Shown: positions 1 through 9,528 of the stretch, piece by piece | How the letters are laid out: each line of letters begins with the position of its first letter | Numbering within the stretch: position 1 is the first letter of the stretch | Assembly (NCBI GenBank): GCA_016286665.1 | Contig: JAEETX010000002.1 | Span: 27,128-91,127, forward strand | Reading direction: 5' to 3' | Length of the DNA stretch: 64,000 bases | Origin: Oscillospiraceae bacterium | GTDB lineage: Bacteria; Bacillota; Clostridia; Oscillospirales; Oscillospiraceae | Translations under genes and position numbers: made by a program | Notes under the pieces: model-generated | What the model was told of the DNA's origin: nothing | The model's database searches: none | What the model saw: the letters and a program-made list of their open reading frames with translations, nothing else

Positions 1-310
1 CCGCCTGACGGTCCAGAGACGGCGGTTTCGGCAGGCCTTCCACATCCAGCACCGTGCCGCACTGGTCGCAGATGAAGTGCGGGTGGGGCGAGGTATTCGC
101 GTCAAAGCGCTCTCTCCCGTCCACAACGCCGACGCAGATGACGCTTCCTTCCTCGCGAAGCTTTGTCAGATTGGCGTAAACCGTCGTCCTGGAAATACTG
201 GGGTAGACCTTCTGCAGGTCACGGTACAGGGTGTCCGCCGAGGGATGCAGCTTGGTTGCCGCCAGCGCGGCATAGACGGCGCTCCCCTTCCGGGCATACT
301 TTGTTTCCAA
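1..310 (-). CDS. Fur/PerR family transcriptional regulator (3' end cut by window edge)
   Basis: Minus-strand translation from a TTG start at 310: METKYARKGSAVYAALAATKLHPSADTLYRDLQKVYPSISRTTVYANLTKLREEGSVICVGVVDGRERFDANTSPHPHFICDQCGTVLDVEG. Fur winged helix plus HxHFxCxxC motif. Not in the ORF track because it is truncated. Confidence 0.9.
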   Translation of the reverse strand, partial: METKYARKGSAVYAALAATKLHPSADTLYRDLQKVYPSISRTTVYANLTKLREEGSVICVGVVDGRERFDANTSPHPHFICDQCGTVLDVEGLPKPPSLDRQA

Positions 311-364
311 TGCTTTTTCCTTTCTTTGCCTTTGATCGGGGAAAACCTGATCGGTTACCATTTA

Positions 365-393
365 ATAAAACCATAAATCGCCGCTTTTGTAAA
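365..393 (-). promoter_or_regulatory. Candidate sigma70-type promoter of the Fur/PerR gene
   Basis: Minus strand TTTACA - 17 bp - TTTTAT. Confidence 0.4.
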
Positions 394-436
394 GTGCTTT
401 CTTTCATATTCTTTTCGCTGAAACAGCCGCGCCGCG

Positions 437-464
437 CTTGACGGATAACCGATTTATGTTATAA
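437..464 (+). promoter_or_regulatory. Candidate sigma70-type promoter of the NUDIX operon
   Basis: TTGACG - 16 bp - TATAAT; -10 ends 10 nt before the ATG at 475. Confidence 0.7.
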
Positions 465-474
465 TTTTCATGCT

Positions 475-966
475 ATGGAAAACACGACTTTATGCTACCT
501 GGAAAAGGACGGGCAGTATCTGATGCTGCACCGGGTCAAAAAGGAAAACGACCTGAATCACGACAAATGGATCGGCGTCGGCGGGCGGTTTGAAAAGGAT
601 GAAAGTCCGGAGGAATGCCTGCTCCGTGAGGTTCGGGAGGAAACCGGTCTTATCCTGGACCGATGGAGATTTCGCGGCGTGGTGACGTTTATCAGCGACG
701 AATGGGAAACGGAATACATGTACCTCTTCACCGCAGACCGCTTCCACGGCGAGATGATCGACTGCGATGAAGGCGTGCTGGAATGGGTGGACAAGGCCCT
801 TGTCCCATCGCTGCCCCTGTGGGAAGGAGACAAGCTCTTTTTCCGGCTCCTTGCTCAGGATGCGCCGCCTTTTCTGATGACCCTGCGCTATCGGGGGGAT
901 ACGCTCTGCTTTGCCTCCGTCAACGGAGAACAGGTAATACCACGGGGAAAGGAAGATGGAAAATGA
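475..966 (+). CDS. NUDIX hydrolase (8-oxo-dGTP diphosphatase-like)
   Basis: NUDIX box GGRFEKDESPEECLLREVREETGL. Confidence 0.93.
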   Translation: MENTTLCYLEKDGQYLMLHRVKKENDLNHDKWIGVGGRFEKDESPEECLLREVREETGLILDRWRFRGVVTFISDEWETEYMYLFTADRFHGEMIDCDEGVLEWVDKALVPSLPLWEGDKLFFRLLAQDAPPFLMTLRYRGDTLCFASVNGEQVIPRGKEDGK

Positions 967-2018
967 AATCAATCCGCTGCGTCAGGATCGGTTCTCTGCG
1001 GGAAAAGGACCCGGAAAAGAAAGGAAAGATCGAAGTCTGGGATGTGCCGGAGGACCCTGTCGGGCCGGAGGACGTGAAGATCAAGGTTGCCTACTGCGCC
1101 ATCTGCGGCTCCGATCCGCACCTGGTGGAGGGCATCTTCGGCTGGCCGGTGCCCTACGGTATGGGGCACGAGGTCTCCGGCGTCATCGTCGAAGTCGGTG
1201 AAAAGGCCACGAAGAAGGGGCTCAAGGTGGGCGATCGCGTCGCGGGGAATTTCCTCAAATTCTGCGGCACCTGCTACTACTGCCAGAACGGGCAGCAGCA
1301 ATTCTGCGAGCACGCGGACGAATCCAACCATCCCGGCTTCAGCGAGACCCTGGTCTGGCATGAAAGCCAGGTTTACAAGCTGCCGGACAGCGTCAGCCTC
1401 AAGGAAGGCTGCCTGCTGGAGCCCGTCAGCATCGCCGTGCGGGCCATGGACAAGGCGGAGCTGAAATTCGGCCAGCGGGTGCTGGTCAGCGGCGGCGGCC
1501 CCATCGGCCTGCTCATCACCCAATGCCTGAAAAAGAGCGGTGCGACGGAGCTGACCCTTTCGGAGCCCATCGCGGAGCGGCGGGAGCTGGCTCTTCGCTT
1601 CGGGGCCAAAAACGTCGTCGATCCCATGACCGAGAATATCCGGGACGCCGCGGACCGGATCACCGGCGGGCGCGGCTTCGACGTGGTTTTTGATTGCACC
1701 GGCAGCACCAAAGCGGTCTATGACCTGCCCTATGTGACGGCCAAGGGCGGCAAGCTGATCTATTCCGCCATGTATCCCAATGATTTCGAGATGCCGCTGA
1801 ACCTCTACAAGTTCTGCTACTACAACGAACTGACCATCACCGGCATGTATGTCGCGCCTTACGCTTTCCCCCGCGCAGCTCAGATGCTGCCGGAGCTGGA
1901 CCTGGCGCCCCTGACCACCAAGGTCTTCGAGCTGGAGGATGCGGTGGCCGCCTTCGACGCTCAGGTCAGCGGCAAATACCCGAAGATCCTCATCCGCTGC
2001 AACAAGGATTTGGAATAA
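963..2018 (+). CDS. Zinc-binding alcohol/polyol dehydrogenase (MDR superfamily)
   Basis: CGSDPH, GHE, structural zinc site CGTCYYCQNGQQQFC, GGGPIG Rossmann motif. Start at ATG 963 (ATGA overlap with NUDIX stop), not 783. Confidence 0.92.
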   Translation: MKSIRCVRIGSLREKDPEKKGKIEVWDVPEDPVGPEDVKIKVAYCAICGSDPHLVEGIFGWPVPYGMGHEVSGVIVEVGEKATKKGLKVGDRVAGNFLKFCGTCYYCQNGQQQFCEHADESNHPGFSETLVWHESQVYKLPDSVSLKEGCLLEPVSIAVRAMDKAELKFGQRVLVSGGGPIGLLITQCLKKSGATELTLSEPIAERRELALRFGAKNVVDPMTENIRDAADRITGGRGFDVVFDCTGSTKAVYDLPYVTAKGGKLIYSAMYPNDFEMPLNLYKFCYYNELTITGMYVAPYAFPRAAQMLPELDLAPLTTKVFELEDAVAAFDAQVSGKYPKILIRCNKDLE

Positions 2019-2030
2019 GGAGGTCTGCAA

Positions 2031-2921
2031 GTGAAAACCGTAGCTCCCATCGATCAGCAGGAGGTCCGAAGGCTGGAGGAAATCTGCTACCGCGTGCGCA
2101 AGGGCATCCTCACCCTGGTCTACAACATCGGAATGGGCCATCTCGGCGGCGAGATGAGCATGGTGGAAACGGCGGTTGCCCTGTATTACCGCTATATGAA
2201 TTTCGATGTGCTGGATCCCCATAAGCCGGACCGGGACCGTTTCATTCTCAGCAAGGGCCACTGCTCCGAAACGCTGTACACCATCTTCTCCGATCTCGGC
2301 GCTTACAGCATGCAGTATATGATCGACAATTTCGAGTGTCTGGACAAATCCAAATTCGGGATGCACACCAACCGGAAATACTGCCCGCAGGTGGAGGTAT
2401 CCGCCGGTTCCCTGGGCCACGGGCTGCCCATCGCCGTGGGTATGGCCCTGGCGGGACGGAAGCAGAAGGCGCCCTGGCGGGTCTTCGTCATGACCGGCGA
2501 CGGCGAGCTGGACGAGGGCACCAACTGGGAAGCCCTCATGTCCGGCGGCCACTATCAGCTGGGGAATCTGACCCTGCTTGTGGACAAGAACCGTCTCCAG
2601 ATGACCGGCCCCACCGCTCAGGTCATGAACCATGACCCGCTGGACAAAAAGCTGGAGGCCTTCGGCTGGGACGTGCGTGTCATTGAAGACGCAAACGATA
2701 TGATGCAGGTATGCCGTGCCCTGGACGCCGTTCCCCAGGCGGACCCCGTCACCAGGAAAAAGCCCATCGCCATCATCTGCAACACGGAAAAGGGCCACGG
2801 AGTGGACTTCATGGCCGGCAACGTCAAGTGGCACGGCGGCGGCCTGGGCAAAGAGGACTATGAGCATGCCATCGACTATGTGGAATCCCAGTGGGAAAGG
2901 AGGAAGGAATCATGGCGGTAA
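2031..2921 (+). CDS. Transketolase, N-terminal (TPP-binding) subunit
   Basis: GMGHLGGEMSMVE, DRFILSKGH, GSLGHGLPIAVGMALAGR, GDGELDEGTNWEA motifs. Confidence 0.95.
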   Translation: MKTVAPIDQQEVRRLEEICYRVRKGILTLVYNIGMGHLGGEMSMVETAVALYYRYMNFDVLDPHKPDRDRFILSKGHCSETLYTIFSDLGAYSMQYMIDNFECLDKSKFGMHTNRKYCPQVEVSAGSLGHGLPIAVGMALAGRKQKAPWRVFVMTGDGELDEGTNWEALMSGGHYQLGNLTLLVDKNRLQMTGPTAQVMNHDPLDKKLEAFGWDVRVIEDANDMMQVCRALDAVPQADPVTRKKPIAIICNTEKGHGVDFMAGNVKWHGGGLGKEDYEHAIDYVESQWERRKESWR

Positions 2922-3883
2922 AATCCACCTTTGACTTTGACCAGATGCTTTCCAGCGCCAGGGAGGCTTATGCGGAGGAGCTGCTTCGCATGGCCGACGA
3001 GGGACTGGATTTCACCTTCACCTATTCCGATAACGTGGCCCCCTCCTCCTCCGCCGGCAAGCTGGTGGCCAAATATCCGGACCGCTGCTTCAATTTCGGC
3101 ATTGCGGAACCGGATCAGGTCGGCGCTTCCTGCGGCATGGCCCTGGCGGGCGAGATCGTGTATGCCCAGGTCATGGGGCCCTTCCTCAGCCTGCGCAGCG
3201 CGGACCAGATCCACACGGACATCGCCTACAACGACGTGAACGTCCGCCTCATCGGCACCCATGCCGGCGTCACAGCCGGCGGCGGCCCCACTCACAACTG
3301 CATCGCCGATCTGGCCCTCTATCGCGCCATTCCCAATCTGACGGTGGTCGTCCCCGCCGACGCCGCCCAGTGCTGCAAGGCGATCCGCCAGTCCTACAGC
3401 TTCCAGGGACCCATGGTCATCCGCATCGACCGCGCCGGGATGCCCGCTGTCTACGCAGACAGTGATTACGATTTCACATTCGGCAAAGCCATCCAGGTTT
3501 TGGAGGGCACGGACGTCACCATCATCTCCGCCGGTAGCCCCGTCTACTGGTCCATGATGGCGGCCAAGAAGCTGCAGGAACAGCACGGCATCAGCGTACA
3601 GCTCCTCGATATGCACACCATCAAGCCCCTGGACACGGCGGCGATCCTGAAGGTCGCCGGGGAGACGGGCAACGTGGTCACCGTGGAGGAGCACTCCATC
3701 AACGGCGGTCTTGGAAGCGCAGTGGCGGAATGCCTGCTGGAAAACGGCTTCTCCGGCCGGTTCAAGCGCATCGGTCTTCCCGATGAATTCGCGGTCCTTG
3801 GAGAGACGGACGCCGTCTATCGCTACTACGGTCTGGACCCGGAGGGGATCGCCAACACCGTTTTTGAACTGCTGACCAAGTAA
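2912..3883 (+). CDS. Transketolase, C-terminal subunit
   Basis: FNFGIAEPDQVGASCGMALAG, THAGVTAGGGPTH; overlaps the N-subunit gene by 10 bp. Confidence 0.94.
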   Translation: MAVKSTFDFDQMLSSAREAYAEELLRMADEGLDFTFTYSDNVAPSSSAGKLVAKYPDRCFNFGIAEPDQVGASCGMALAGEIVYAQVMGPFLSLRSADQIHTDIAYNDVNVRLIGTHAGVTAGGGPTHNCIADLALYRAIPNLTVVVPADAAQCCKAIRQSYSFQGPMVIRIDRAGMPAVYADSDYDFTFGKAIQVLEGTDVTIISAGSPVYWSMMAAKKLQEQHGISVQLLDMHTIKPLDTAAILKVAGETGNVVTVEEHSINGGLGSAVAECLLENGFSGRFKRIGLPDEFAVLGETDAVYRYYGLDPEGIANTVFELLTK

Positions 3884-3910
3884 GACGGATATCCGTAAAC
3901 GACCGGAAAA

Positions 3911-3950
3911 GATGCCCGCGGAGGAAGCTTTGACGCTCCTTCGCGGGCAT
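3911..3950 (+). terminator. Candidate terminator of the NUDIX-ADH-transketolase operon
   Basis: ATGCCCGCGGAGGA...TCCTTCGCGGGCAT inverted repeat just after the transketolase stop, between convergent genes. Confidence 0.6.
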
Positions 3951-3966
3951 TGTCCTTGCTGTCGGA

Positions 3967-6156
3967 TCAGAGCCGGAAACTTGCCTTCAGGACGGTGCTG
4001 CCGGTCAGCGCCTGCGTCCGCGCGTCCGGCTGCCCGCCGCCGACCCAAAGGGTATAGCTTCCCTTTTCCACCGCTCTCGTCCCATCCTCATGATAGGTGT
4101 AGAGGGCGTCCTGCCGGATGCTGAGCGTCAGGCGCTGCTTCTCTCCGGGCTTCAGGAACACGCTGCCCAGGGCGCAGAGATGCCAGCGGGGCTGCGTTTC
4201 GTCGCCGCCGTCCCAGCGGACGTAGGCCTGCACCACTTCCCTGCCGGGCATGGAGCCGGTGTTCTCCACGCTGACGGAGGCTTCCACGTTCTCTCCGGCC
4301 TCAACCTGCAGGCCATCGTACCCAAAGCTCGTGTAGCTGAGCCCGTAACCGAAGGGATAGAGCGGCTCTCCTTCAAAATAGCGATAGGTGCGGTTTTTCA
4401 TGGCGTAGTCCGTGAAGGGCGGCAGGTCCTCGATATCGCGGTAGAAAGTGACCGGCAGCCTGCCGGAGGGGCTGAAGCGGCCGAAGAGCAGCTCGCCTAC
4501 CGCCTGACCTCCCAGCGCGCCGGGATACCATGCCTGCACCAGCGCGCCGATGCGCGCGTCCTCCAGACTGAGGGCGCTGCCGGAGAGCAGCACCACCACC
4601 GTGGGCTTCCCCAGGTCCAGTACGTCTTCCAGAAGCCTGCGCTGATTGGAGGGTAGCAGCAGCGTCTTCTTATCGCCGCCGGCGAATTCATCGCAGCTGT
4701 AGCCGCCCATCATTTCCTCGCCCTCCACGCTTTCATCCAGGCCCAGCACCAGCACCACGGCTTCGGATTCCTCCGCCATCGCCAGGGCTTCCGCTTCCCG
4801 GTCCCCGTGGCCCATAAGCTCCATCAGATTGAAGGTCGGGGCGACGTTCTCAAAGAAGGATACGGAGGCGTCGTCACCGGTCCTGCTCTCCCGAGCGGCA
4901 GGCTGCTGATACGGCGTCAGCTCGCAGCCCACGCCGTAGCGGATGCGCACCGTATCCCCCGCGGCGCGGCGGATGCCGTCCAGCACGGTGATATACTCCG
5001 AAGCTTCGCCGTGGTAGTTTCCTTTCAGGGCGGAAATGCTCATCGCATTGGGGCCCAGAACGGCGATGGAGCGGAATTTGCCGGTGAGAGGAAGCAGCCC
5101 GTCGTTTTTCAGAAGGACCAGGGATTCTCTGGCGGCTTTCAGGTTCAGATAGCGGTGCTTGGGGCTGTCCAGCAGATCATGATTCACCCGCAGGGATTCC
5201 GGCGTCTCATACAGCCCCAGCCGCAGGCGCTGGGTCATCACATGGATGCAGGCCTTGTCGATATCCGCTTCCGTGATCAGGCCCCGTTCCAGGGATTCCG
5301 ACAGGTTCATATAGACAAAGCCCAGATTCATGTCGCAGCCATGCTTCAGGGCCAGGGCGGCGGACTCCGCAGCGTCCTTCGTGACCTTGTGGCCGGTGTG
5401 GAAATCCTTCAGCGCCGTAAAATCGGAAACGACCATGCCCTCGAAATCCCACGTCTCCCGAAGGACCTTCTGCAGGAGCAGCTCCGAGGCGCAGCAGGGC
5501 TCGTCCAGCGTGCGGTTATATGCGCCCATGACCTGTGCGACCCGCGCTTCCTTTACCGCCGCTTCAAAGGCGGGCAGATAGGTCTCATGCAGGTCCTTGG
5601 CGCTGACGACGGCGTTGAATTCATGGCGGATGGGCTCCGGCCCCGAATGGACCGCGTAGTGCTTGGCGCAGGCGGCGGTGAGCAGATAATCCGGATCGTC
5701 CCCCTGGAGGCCACGGATATACCGGACGCCCATGCGGCTTGTGAGCCAGGGGTCCTCTCCGTAGGTTTCCTGGCCGCGGCCCCAGCGGGGATCGCGGAAG
5801 ATGTTGATATTGGGGCTGTAGAGGCTCAGCCCCTTGAACAGGTCACGAACGCCGTGGGAAGAATACTGTTCATATTTGATCCTGGCCTCCTTTCCCACGG
5901 CTCTCCCGACCTCCCCAACCAGTTCGGGATCGAAGGTCGAAGCAAGGCCGATGCTCTGGGGGAACATGGTGGCGGTGCCCTCTCTGGCCGCCCCGTGGAG
6001 CGCTTCGCTCCACCAGTCCATTTCCGGAATGCCCAGCCGCTCCAGAGCGGGAGCGGCGGAAATGATCTGTGCGATCTTCTCCTCCGTGGTCATGCGGGAA
6101 ACAAGGTCTTCCGCCCGGCGGGCAAAGCTCAGGCTTTTATCCAGATAAGCTTCCAT
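3967..6156 (-). CDS. Glycoside hydrolase family 3 (beta-glucosidase/beta-xylosidase-like)
   Basis: PRWGRGQETYGEDPWL, KHYAVHSGPEP, VVSDF nucleophile motif, C-terminal fibronectin-III-like domain. Confidence 0.94.
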   Translation of the reverse strand: MEAYLDKSLSFARRAEDLVSRMTTEEKIAQIISAAPALERLGIPEMDWWSEALHGAAREGTATMFPQSIGLASTFDPELVGEVGRAVGKEARIKYEQYSSHGVRDLFKGLSLYSPNINIFRDPRWGRGQETYGEDPWLTSRMGVRYIRGLQGDDPDYLLTAACAKHYAVHSGPEPIRHEFNAVVSAKDLHETYLPAFEAAVKEARVAQVMGAYNRTLDEPCCASELLLQKVLRETWDFEGMVVSDFTALKDFHTGHKVTKDAAESAALALKHGCDMNLGFVYMNLSESLERGLITEADIDKACIHVMTQRLRLGLYETPESLRVNHDLLDSPKHRYLNLKAARESLVLLKNDGLLPLTGKFRSIAVLGPNAMSISALKGNYHGEASEYITVLDGIRRAAGDTVRIRYGVGCELTPYQQPAARESRTGDDASVSFFENVAPTFNLMELMGHGDREAEALAMAEESEAVVLVLGLDESVEGEEMMGGYSCDEFAGGDKKTLLLPSNQRRLLEDVLDLGKPTVVVLLSGSALSLEDARIGALVQAWYPGALGGQAVGELLFGRFSPSGRLPVTFYRDIEDLPPFTDYAMKNRTYRYFEGEPLYPFGYGLSYTSFGYDGLQVEAGENVEASVSVENTGSMPGREVVQAYVRWDGGDETQPRWHLCALGSVFLKPGEKQRLTLSIRQDALYTYHEDGTRAVEKGSYTLWVGGGQPDARTQALTGSTVLKASFRL

Positions 6157-6194
6157 ATCATTTCTCCTTTTTTGGAATCATACGACCATAGAAA

Positions 6195-6220
6195 ACGGGC
6201 CTGCCGGTCGGCAGGCCCGT
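6195..6220 (-). terminator. Rho-independent terminator of the 6231-6752 gene
   Basis: ACGGGCCTGCCG/CGGCAGGCCCGT stem followed by TTTTCT on the minus strand. Confidence 0.75.
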
Positions 6221-6230
6221 GTAGTCTTTC

Positions 6231-6752
6231 TCAGATATCGCTGTAACGCTGTCCGCCCTTTTTCTGAACTTCCAGATCCTTGGGGATGTTGTTGCGGGTC
6301 TGGAAAGCGGCGATGCCCTTCTCCATTTCCTGATAATAGGAATCCTGAATCTTCACGGTCTTGGAGCCGTCCTTGAAGATGAACTCGGCGGAGGTGTTGT
6401 TCACACGGGCAGCACGGGGGTTCATGGGGTTGATCCCGGGGAACTGCCAGATGATGGCGCGCACTTCGTCGGCGCGGATCACCCGCTGATTGAACAGGTT
6501 CTGCTGCACAAGCGTATCCTCATAGATGTCCAGACGCAGAGAGAAGATCTGACGCAGCAGCAGAGCAAGAACGATGACGAAGATGATGCCCGCGGCAATC
6601 GCAGCGCCCATCAGATTCCTGCCGCCCTTCAGCGTGGTAACAAGACATGCCACGAAAACGACGGCGAACAGGATCGTCAGCATAACAAAGGGAAGATGGA
6701 TCATGCCGGAGAGCTTGAGCGTAGTGTACTTTTTCCCGTATTTTTCTTCCAT
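6231..6752 (-). CDS. Membrane protein with two N-terminal TM segments and a PH-like C-terminal region; function unknown
   Basis: Good RBS (GGAGG) and a TTGACT-17-TATATT promoter; hydrophobic N-terminus then beta-rich segment. Confidence 0.7.
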   Translation of the reverse strand: MEEKYGKKYTTLKLSGMIHLPFVMLTILFAVVFVACLVTTLKGGRNLMGAAIAAGIIFVIVLALLLRQIFSLRLDIYEDTLVQQNLFNQRVIRADEVRAIIWQFPGINPMNPRAARVNNTSAEFIFKDGSKTVKIQDSYYQEMEKGIAAFQTRNNIPKDLEVQKKGGQRYSDI

Positions 6753-6784
6753 ACTGAGACCTCCAAGATAAATCTAATGGAAAC

Positions 6785-6813
6785 AATATAGCACGGGCGG
6801 AATCGGAAGTCAA
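6785..6813 (-). promoter_or_regulatory. Candidate promoter of the 6231-6752 gene
   Basis: Minus strand TTGACT - 17 bp - TATATT, overlapping the rsgA stop. Confidence 0.65.
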
Positions 6814-7694
6814 TTGCGGAAATCCCATTCTTTCAGGTCTTTCAATTCCTCCCGAAGACGCTGATAACTGCGGTATCGGCTTTCGCTGATCTGTCCGGCT
6901 TCGACCGCCGCACGCACGGCGCAGCCTTCATCCCTGCCGTGGCCGCAGTCATGAAAGCGGCACTTGCCGAGGAAGGGACGAAACTCCCGAAAAAGCTCCG
7001 GCAGGTCCTTTTTCAAACGGTATGATACATCCTCGGCGTCAAAAGCGGAAAAACCGGGCGTATCGGCGGCCAGCACGTCCTTTCCCAGGCGGAATGCCTC
7101 CACATGCCGGGTGGTATGCCGTCCCCGGCCCAGCTTTTGGCTGACTTCCCCCGTGGGCAGGAGCAGCGACGGCTCCAGCGCGTTGAGGAGACTGGATTTT
7201 CCCACGCCGGAATTCCCGGTAAAGGCGCAGAAGCTTCCCTTCAGCAGGGTAAGCAGCTCGCCGATCCCCTCTCCCGTGACGGCGCTCGTCTCCAGACAGT
7301 CGATCCCGGCGCTGCGATAGACGCCCGCCAGCTCCGCTGCGCGGGCCAGGTCGCATTTGTGGAAGCAAACGACGGGACGGCAGCCCTTCAGTTCGGCAAT
7401 GGCGATCATCCGGTCGATGAGAAAGGGTTCTGTGACCGGAACGACTGCGCTGGCCAGGATCACCAGGATATCCAGGTTGGCGACCGCCGGACGAATAAAG
7501 GAATTCCGCCGGGGTCGGATCTCCTCCAGGCTGCCCTTTCCCCCGCCCAGGGGCCTGACCTCCACCCGGTCCCCCACCAGCGGGGTGAAGTGCTCGGTCC
7601 GGAGCTTTCCCCGCGCCGAGCAGCAGAGGACCCCCTCCTCCGTTTCCGCATACCAGAGACCGCGGACCGCCTTGAAGATGAAGCCTTCAGCCAA
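6810..7694 (-). CDS. rsgA: Ribosome small-subunit-dependent GTPase A
   Basis: Circularly permuted GTPase: GNSGVGKSSLLN, ADTPGF, C-terminal CRFHDCGHGRDEGCAVRAAVEAG zinc motif. TTG start (LAEGFIFKAV) overlapping the kinase stop is preferred over the upstream start at 7760. Confidence 0.92.
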   Translation of the reverse strand: MAEGFIFKAVRGLWYAETEEGVLCCSARGKLRTEHFTPLVGDRVEVRPLGGGKGSLEEIRPRRNSFIRPAVANLDILVILASAVVPVTEPFLIDRMIAIAELKGCRPVVCFHKCDLARAAELAGVYRSAGIDCLETSAVTGEGIGELLTLLKGSFCAFTGNSGVGKSSLLNALEPSLLLPTGEVSQKLGRGRHTTRHVEAFRLGKDVLAADTPGFSAFDAEDVSYRLKKDLPELFREFRPFLGKCRFHDCGHGRDEGCAVRAAVEAGQISESRYRSYQRLREELKDLKEWDFRN

Positions 7695-9519
7695 TGATGC
7701 CGTCCTCGTCCTGCGGCGGCTGTTCTTCGCCCTCCTGTTCCGGCGGGACTTCGTTTTCATCCTCCTCCGGCGGCGGCGTTTCCACCGGTCCGGAGGATAT
7801 GATCAGGTTGATCTTCGTCTTTTCCTGCACGGAATCTCCCGCAGACCGGCTCTGCCAGGTGACCGTGCCCGCAGGCGCGTCGTCCGGCCGCTCCGTGATG
7901 CTGCCGACGACGAGCTCCAGCCCTTCCAGCTTGGCCTGGGCCGTGCTGATGGTATCGCCCACCAGCTGCGGCATGTCTACGAATTTGATTTCCGGTCCGG
8001 TGCTGATTTCCAGAAAGACCGTATCGCCGGCGTTCATCTCCGCGCCTTCTGCTGGGATCATGGAAATCACGTAGCCCTCTGTCACATCCTCGGATTTCAC
8101 GAAGCTCTCCTCGTGATTCAGGCCCAGCTTATTGAGCTGGATGATGGCGTCGCGATAATCCGTGTTGACCAGCGGCGGAAGGACGATGACCGTGGTACCG
8201 CTGCTGACCACCAGCTTGATATCCGCCTTTTTCTCGGATTTGATGACGCTGCGGTTGGCCATGGGATTCTGGTTCATGACCATGCCTTCCGTGATCGATT
8301 CGCTGGCCTCATAGGTCGGGATGATGTTGAAATTGTCCGTATATGCGGGATTGGCAAGGATATCCTCCAGCTTGGCGCCCACGAAATTCGGCACCGCCAT
8401 GGTCTCCGGCTCGGAAAACATATTATCAAACCAGGAGTGCCACAGATAAAGGAAAATACCCAGGATGAACAAGATCACAAGGAACATCCCGCTGAGGATG
8501 GAAACCGTTCTGGCGCGGCGGGAATTATCCCGGTATTCCTCTTTGCTCAGATCTCCCCTTCGGCTGACCGGCGTCAGGGTGCTGACGGGCGGTTCGGTGG
8601 CCTGGCGGGTCTCCTGCTTTTTCTGCTCGCGTTTTCCGTCGTCGTCGGGCTGGAACTGCAGGTCCTGCTCGGAAAAATCCACATCCGGATTCTTCCGGAA
8701 GGTCTCCAGATCCTCATAGAGCTGCTCGGCAAACTGATAGCGCTTTTCCAAATCGGGATTCATCGCCTTCATGGTGATGGTCTCCAGGCCCACGGGGATA
8801 TCCGGGTTGATCTCCCGCGGCATCAGCGGGATGGAGCTGATATGCTGGATGGCGATGGAAACGGCGTTTTCCCCCTCGAAGGGCAGGCGCCCGGTGAGCA
8901 TCTCGTACATGACCACGCCCAGGGAATAGATATCCGTCCGGGCGTCGATGCTGCTGCCCTTGGCCTGTTCCGGGGAAATATAGTGGACGCTGCCCAGGGT
9001 CTGCTGGGTCAGGGTGTTCTGGGTGGAGCTGAGGCGGGCGATGCCGAAATCGGCCACCTTCACGCTGCCGTCCCGCAGGATCATGATGTTGTGAGGCTTG
9101 ATATCCCGGTGAATGATGCCGCGGCTGTGGGCGTGGATCAGGGCCTTGCTGATCTGCATGGAGAAATGGAGGGCTTCCTTCCAGCTGAGCTGGCCGCGCT
9201 TCTGCATATACTGCTTCAGCGTCATGCCCTCGATGAGCTCCATGACGATATAGTTCACATCCTGGGTCCGGCTCACGTCATAGACCGTCACGATGTTGGG
9301 ATGGCTCAGCATGGCGACGGCCTGGGCCTCCGTGTGGAAGCGGCGGCGGAAATCCTCATCCACCGCGTAGTCGTCCTTCAGGACCTTGACCGCGACATAG
9401 CGGTTGAGCCGATGACAGAGCGCACGGTACACGATGGCCATACCGCCGATGCCGATCCTTTCCAGGATCTCATAGCGGTTGTCCAACATTTTTCCAATGT
9501 ATTTATCGTTCGTTTCCAT
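7687..9519 (-). CDS. prkC: PASTA-domain Ser/Thr protein kinase (PrkC/Stk1 family)
   Basis: Kinase motifs IIHRDIKPHNIMI, VADFGIARLS, single TM segment, three PASTA repeats. Confidence 0.96.
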   Translation of the reverse strand: METNDKYIGKMLDNRYEILERIGIGGMAIVYRALCHRLNRYVAVKVLKDDYAVDEDFRRRFHTEAQAVAMLSHPNIVTVYDVSRTQDVNYIVMELIEGMTLKQYMQKRGQLSWKEALHFSMQISKALIHAHSRGIIHRDIKPHNIMILRDGSVKVADFGIARLSSTQNTLTQQTLGSVHYISPEQAKGSSIDARTDIYSLGVVMYEMLTGRLPFEGENAVSIAIQHISSIPLMPREINPDIPVGLETITMKAMNPDLEKRYQFAEQLYEDLETFRKNPDVDFSEQDLQFQPDDDGKREQKKQETRQATEPPVSTLTPVSRRGDLSKEEYRDNSRRARTVSILSGMFLVILFILGIFLYLWHSWFDNMFSEPETMAVPNFVGAKLEDILANPAYTDNFNIIPTYEASESITEGMVMNQNPMANRSVIKSEKKADIKLVVSSGTTVIVLPPLVNTDYRDAIIQLNKLGLNHEESFVKSEDVTEGYVISMIPAEGAEMNAGDTVFLEISTGPEIKFVDMPQLVGDTISTAQAKLEGLELVVGSITERPDDAPAGTVTWQSRSAGDSVQEKTKINLIISSGPVETPPPEEDENEVPPEQEGEEQPPQDEDGIIG

Positions 9520-9528
9520 TGCTTATCC

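Noticed and set aside
783-962. N-terminal extension of the alcohol dehydrogenase ORF
   Set aside because: Overlaps NUDIX coding sequence in another frame; family N-terminus matches ATG 963, which forms an ATGA overlap with the NUDIX stop.
969-2867. 632-aa minus-strand ORF opposite ADH and transketolase
   Set aside because: Antisense artefact with His/Gly/Val-rich composition and no motifs.
2031-3883. Split transketolase as a sulfoquinovose (sulfo-TK) pathway
   Set aside because: No isomerase, transaldolase-like, sulfonate reductase or exporter gene is adjacent; substrate cannot be named from this window.
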